Assembly (NCBI GenBank): GCA_020847535.1
Contig: JADLBU010000029.1
Location: forward strand, 1-64,000
Direction: 5' to 3'
Length of the DNA stretch: 64,000 bases
Source: Phycisphaerales bacterium
GTDB lineage: Bacteria > Planctomycetota > Phycisphaerae > Phycisphaerales > UBA1924
The position numbers and the translations under genes are program-made. Positions 60,796 through 64,000 of this stretch are shown here, in pieces. Position 1 is the stretch's first letter, and every line of letters starts with the position of its first letter. The notes under the pieces were generated by a model that was not told the DNA's origin, ran no database searches, and was given only the letters and a program-made list of their open reading frames with translations.

Positions 60796-62151
60796 ATGAA
60801 CGGTGCCAGCCACATGTCGCCGGGCGACAGCGCCGCATCGGAGCCCGCGCCGACGCCGATCAACCAGCGCATCGAGTCTATCGATGTCCTGCGCGGCCTG
60901 GTGCTGCTGGGCATCCTGTTCATGAACATCCCGCTTTTCGGCCTGCCGCACCAGGCGGCCAAGCACCCCAACCTGTCCGGCGGCATAGAGGGCCTCGATT
61001 GGTGGGCGTGGTTCCTCTCCGGTGTGCTCTGGGATGGCAAGATGCGAGCCCTCTTCAGCATGCTTTTCGGCGCTGGCGCTGTCCTGCTGACGCGACGTGC
61101 CGAGTCCGCCGGACCCGAGGGTCGCGCCCGGACCGCCGACATCTACTACCGCCGCATGCTGTGGCTCATGCTCTTCGGAATCATCGATGGCTACGTGCTC
61201 GGCTGGTTCGGGGACATCCTCTACTGGTACGGAGTCACCGGCCTCATCCTCTACCCGCTGCGCCGACTCAAGCCCCGTGCGATCATCATCGCGGCCTCCG
61301 TGATCCTGCTCAGCGGCATTGGGATGCACGCCCTCGGACATGAGAAGGCAGTACGCAAGCAGCGAGAGATCTGGTCGATCCAGGCCGCGTTCGCCGCCGG
61401 GCACCAGCTCAGGGACAAGGATTACGAGAAGCTGATCGCCCACGGTGAACGCCGCAAAGAACAGCAAGCGTTAGCCGAGAAGATCAAGAAGGAAGCCGAG
61501 GCCCGCAAGGCCGGGTATTTCTCGGCGATCTTCGAGACCGCATCGGTCTGCACAAAGTGGAACAGCGCGCCACTCTACATGGATTCGGATGTGATCCCGA
61601 TGATGCTCCTGGGCATCGCGTTCGCGAACGCGGGTGTCATCACCGGCCGCCGATCCACACGGTTCTACCTCATCACCGCCCTGGTCTGCCTCCCCCTGGG
61701 CTGGATGATCGCCGGCCGCGACATGCTTGCCTGGAGCAACTCCGGGTTCGACATTGATATGGTCGGGTCTTACGCCGATGGCGCTGCCTGGTCATACCCC
61801 ACGCAACGCCTCCTGCTCGCGCTTGCCTACCTCAGCATCGTCATGCTGATCGCCCGCGCGGGAATCCTCAGATTCTTCATGCAAGCGATCGCCGCCGCCG
61901 GACGCATGCCCCTCACCAACTACCTCGCCCAGTCCGTCATCTGCCTCTTCATCTTCACCGGCGCCGGGTTCGCCATGCTCGGAGAGTTCTCGCGCTGGCA
62001 ACTGGTCGTGCTCGCCCTGGGCATCTGGCTCGCCCAGGTCATCTTCAGCACCCTCTGGCTCAAGTGGTTCGCGTACGGCCCGATGGAGTGGATCTGGCGC
62101 TGGCTCGCCTATCGCCAGCGCCCGCAATGGAGACTTCACGACACTGCCTGA
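60796..62151 (+). CDS. DUF418-family membrane protein
   Basis: 451 residues. DUF418 order: N-terminal RIESIDVLRGLVLLGILFMNIPLFG, then AAGRMPLTNYLAQSVICLFIFTGAGF near the C-terminus, with about 8-10 membrane helices in all. An amphipathic charged stretch (about 215-265: REIWSIQAAFAAGHQLRDKDYEKLI, EQQALAEKIKKEAEARK) interrupts them. Function not established for the family (some relatives are near putative transporters or acyltransferases). Start uncertain: ATG 60796 or 60814; neither has a Shine-Dalgarno. Confidence 0.85.
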   Translation: MNGASHMSPGDSAASEPAPTPINQRIESIDVLRGLVLLGILFMNIPLFGLPHQAAKHPNLSGGIEGLDWWAWFLSGVLWDGKMRALFSMLFGAGAVLLTRRAESAGPEGRARTADIYYRRMLWLMLFGIIDGYVLGWFGDILYWYGVTGLILYPLRRLKPRAIIIAASVILLSGIGMHALGHEKAVRKQREIWSIQAAFAAGHQLRDKDYEKLIAHGERRKEQQALAEKIKKEAEARKAGYFSAIFETASVCTKWNSAPLYMDSDVIPMMLLGIAFANAGVITGRRSTRFYLITALVCLPLGWMIAGRDMLAWSNSGFDIDMVGSYADGAAWSYPTQRLLLALAYLSIVMLIARAGILRFFMQAIAAAGRMPLTNYLAQSVICLFIFTGAGFAMLGEFSRWQLVVLALGIWLAQVIFSTLWLKWFAYGPMEWIWRWLAYRQRPQWRLHDTA

Positions 62152-62171
62152 ATCTCCGTCACTCCGTCACT

Positions 62172-62663
62172 TCAACTCTTCAAATTCACATACTGCAGCG
62201 GCAGATCCAGCCCCGCGCCATCGAGCATCTTCATTACGGACTGGAGGTCATCGATCTTCTTGCCGGTGACCCGCAGCTCTTCACCCTGGATGGAGGCCTG
62301 GACCTTCATCCCCGATTCCTTGATGAGCTTGACGATCTGCTTGGCCTTGTCCTGCTCGATGCCATCGGCGATCTTGGCCTGGCACTTGGATTTGCCGGCG
62401 AGCCCGGGCTCGATCTCGCCCCAGTTGAACGTCTTGAGCTTGATCCCGCGCTTGACGACGGCCGTCTCGAACATCTCGCGAACGCCCTTGAGCTTGCCAT
62501 CATCCTCGGCGATCACCTTCAGCGTCTTTTCCTTGCGATCGAGCGTGATCTCGACGGGCTTGCCGCGGAAGTCGAATCGGTTGGCGATCGCCTTATGCGT
62601 GTTGTTGATCGCGTTGTCGAGCTCGGCGAAGTTGACGCGTGAGGTGATGTCGAATGATGGCAT
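62172..62663 (-). CDS. yajQ: YajQ-family nucleotide-binding protein
   Basis: 163 residues, full length: MPSFDITSRVNFAELDNAINNTHKAI, RFDFRGKPVEITLDRKEKTLKVIAEDDGKL, IKLKTFNWGEIEPG and QASIQGEELRVTGKKIDDLQSVM. YajQ/DUF520 proteins bind nucleotides (in some bacteria cyclic di-GMP) and act in gene regulation. ATG 62663. It converges with the DUF418 gene over 20 bp. Confidence 0.95.
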   Translation of the reverse strand: MPSFDITSRVNFAELDNAINNTHKAIANRFDFRGKPVEITLDRKEKTLKVIAEDDGKLKGVREMFETAVVKRGIKLKTFNWGEIEPGLAGKSKCQAKIADGIEQDKAKQIVKLIKESGMKVQASIQGEELRVTGKKIDDLQSVMKMLDGAGLDLPLQYVNLKS

Positions 62664-62860
62664 GTTCAGGTTTCCGCAATCGGCTAGCGTGTCTTGGCCC
62701 AAAGGGCAGCGAGGTGCCGGGGGCGGTTGACACTTGAGTGAATTGTGTACCACGGTTTACCAGCGAGGTCTAGTCCAGCACGGTTCAGAACCCTAGCTCC
62801 CAAGCGATCTCCCGACCGGATGATCTGCTTGATGTTCCGATACGGTCCAAATCGCGCTTG

Positions 62861-63010
62861 CCCACAATACATCTGCCAGCGGTGCAACGTCTGCTCGCTC
62901 ACGCCCAACGCCTGCACGACCTGGGCGATCTCACGCCCCGCCGCCAGCATCGCGTCGGACTCACACAGCTTGTTCACGATCTGTTCCGGTGTCTATCTGG
63001 TCCGCTTCAG
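62861..63010 (-). pseudogene. IS3-family transposase orfA remnant
   Basis: Reading on the minus strand: KRTR, stop (TAG, 62993-62995), TPEQIVNKLCESDAM, LAAGREIAQVVQALGVSEQTLHRWQMYCG. The pattern RFTPEQI...GVSEQTxHRW is the helix-turn-helix of IS3-type OrfA (Transposase_8). The TAG falls where relatives have an aromatic residue, and the homology ends after the recognition helix; no orfB or terminal repeats are visible. A decayed fragment. Confidence 0.75.
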
Positions 63011-63103
63011 CGTCGAGAGTCTCCTGGCCGCCACCGGCAGCCGGCGGGACTCTCATAGGTGCTGGATCAGGATTTGGGGGGCAGGTCAGGCACTGAGGGG
63101 GAG

Positions 63104-63137
63104 GTAAAGAGAAACCGCCCGTGGAGGCACGGGCGGT
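63104..63137 (-). terminator. terminator of icd
   Basis: ACCGCCCGTG (63114-63123) pairs with CACGGGCGGT (63128-63137), loop GAGG. On the minus strand it is followed by TTTCTCTTTACC. Confidence 0.75.
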
Positions 63138-63190
63138 GGGGGGGATTGCGGTTGATGGCGGTGGTGTGTGTGGGGTCGGTGCTTGTTCTT

Positions 63191-63226
63191 CACCAGTGCC
63201 CAGTGCCCGATGCCCAGTGCCTTCTC
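63191..63226. repeat. half-copy of the CAGTGCCC palindromic repeat
   Basis: 36 nt matching 25964-25999 with one mismatch (the right arm of the palindrome there). It ends within the icd stop codon. Shows that the element is dispersed and sits at gene 3' ends. Confidence 0.85.
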
Positions 63227-64000
63227 AGTTCATGTGCTTGATGATGGCATCGGCGAACCCGGAGCACTTGACCTTGGTGACGTTGGTATCGCCTTCGGCC
63301 TTCATCAAGCGTTCGAAGTCGTAGGTGACGGTCTTGGCGGAGATGGCGCCATCCATGCCCTTGATGATGAGGTCGGCGGCTTCGGGCCAGCCCATGTAGC
63401 GGAGCATCATCTCGCCGGAGAGGATGACCGATCCGGGGTTGACCTGGTCGAGGTTTGCGTACTTGGGGGCGGTGCCGTGCGTGGCTTCGAAGATCGCGTG
63501 GCCGGTGACGTAGTTGATGTTGGCGCCGGGGGCGATCCCGATGCCGCCGATCTGTGCGGCGAGCGCATCGGAGAGGTAATCGCCGTTGAGGTTCATGCAG
63601 GCGATCACATCGAAATCCTTGGGCCGGGTGAGGACCTGCTGAAGGGTGATGTCGGCGATCGAGTCCTTGATGAGGAGCATCTTCTTCCACTTGGACTGGC
63701 CTGTAGAGTCGGGGCCGTGGGTGGGGACGAGCTTGAGGACGGTCTGGACCTCGGCGACGATCTTCTTCTGCTGGTCGGGGGTCATCATGTCGAAGCCGGG
63801 ATCGATCATCTTGGCGTTGGCTTCGGGTGTGATGTCGGCGTTGGCTTCCTTGTTGCCGAGGATCCAGGATTCGCGTTCGGTGACGACCTGGTTGCGGAAG
63901 AAATCGACGGCGACCTTGTAGCCCCAGTCCTTGAAGGCGCCCTCGGTGAACTTCATGATGTTGCCTTTGTGGACGAGGGTGATGCTGCGGCGTTTTTCCT
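63225..64000 (-). CDS. icd: isocitrate dehydrogenase, NADP-type (3' part, truncated by window edge)
   Basis: 257 residues of the C-terminal part are visible. The frame continues 5' past 64000: codons before the internal ATG 63956 read [10 protein letters not shown], then [13 protein letters not shown], the conserved E. coli-type IDH block. Further motifs are [54 protein letters not shown] and [33 protein letters not shown]. It oxidatively decarboxylates isocitrate to 2-oxoglutarate in the citric acid cycle. TGA at 63225-63227. Confidence 0.96.
   Translation of the reverse strand, partial: EKRRSITLVHKGNIMKFTEGAFKDWGYKVAVDFFRNQVVTERESWILGNKEANADITPEANAKMIDPGFDMMTPDQQKKIVAEVQTVLKLVPTHGPDSTGQSKWKKMLLIKDSIADITLQQVLTRPKDFDVIACMNLNGDYLSDALAAQIGGIGIAPGANINYVTGHAIFEATHGTAPKYANLDQVNPGSVILSGEMMLRYMGWPEAADLIIKGMDGAISAKTVTYDFERLMKAEGDTNVTKVKCSGFADAIIKHMN

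Larger units (their letters stand above)
62664..63224. other. 560-bp gap with IS3 remnant, terminator and repeat
   Basis: Between yajQ and icd (both minus strand). It holds a decayed IS3-type orfA piece (62861-63010), the icd terminator (63104-63137) and the CAGTGCCC repeat half-copy (63191-63226). The remaining DNA looks featureless. Confidence 0.6.

Overview
The window is GC-rich DNA that most probably comes from a planctomycete of the Phycisphaerae type. This is inferred from several traits seen together. There are secreted proteins ending in dockerin-like DFDGSGFVDLDDF modules, and others ending in PEP-CTERM-like tails (a short Pro motif, a hydrophobic stretch, then an Arg cluster). One protein opens with an LESLEPRIALS motif. 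Prepilin genes begin RRAFTLIELLVVIAVIALL. A Lys/Ala-rich histone-like protein and many palindromic repeats at gene ends complete the picture. I found no rRNA, tRNA, CRISPR array, plasmid or phage module.

Layout. 1-1070: a gene end and a frameshifted PEP-CTERM-like gene. 1.1-7.7 kb (mostly minus): clpC, a lipoprotein, holA and a repeat-rich gap. 7.9-10.9 kb: an FHA-GAF histidine kinase, an unknown protein and a MarR regulator. 11.1-16.1 kb: four consecutive minus-strand secreted proteins, all ending in the same 54-residue Cys-to-Cys dockerin-like module; one is a peptidyl-arginine deiminase-type enzyme. 16.3-18 kb: an H1-like protein and an Mrp ATPase. 18.2-26.3 kb: envelope proteins, two epimerase-type proteins, an ATP/ADP-carrier-type transporter and a BamE-like lipoprotein. 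26.5-30.5 kb: a frameshifted pseudopilin, Der GTPase and an unknown protein. 30.7-33.6 kb: ECF sigma, anti-sigma and a secreted protein. 33.7-41.2 kb: lipoprotein and fabD, lipoprotein and MazG, a LEPR-type propeller-like protein, a LOG protein and a PAS-LuxR regulator. 41.4-43.7 kb: a metal-type operator with a His/Asp-rich protein, a truncated pseudopilin, a dockerin gene broken by a UGA, and an orphan ABC ATPase. 43.8-47.4 kb: argH, pyrB and a polysaccharide deacetylase. 47.5-52 kb: a cytochrome c/PQQ dehydrogenase, a cytochrome b562-like protein, and a membrane protein with a DCC protein. 52.2-64 kb: alpha-L-rhamnosidase, a second PAS-LuxR regulator, peroxiredoxin, a CoA-binding protein, a PEP-CTERM protein, a DUF418 protein, YajQ, an IS3 remnant and the 3' part of icd.

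Functional picture. Core housekeeping genes (clpC, holA, der, fabD, argH, pyrB, mrp, icd, yajQ) are scattered singly among envelope and secreted genes. The coherent theme is the cell surface. It includes dockerin-like modules with an exact Cys-27n-Cys geometry, PEP-CTERM proteins, an exopolysaccharide-type deacetylase, lipoproteins and pseudopilins. Several members of these families are broken here: a G9-tract frameshift, a one-base deletion in a prepilin, an in-frame TGA, and a truncated prepilin.

Limits. All calls come from reading the sequence and recalling family signatures. No database search was run. Start codons were chosen from visible Shine-Dalgarno sequences where present.
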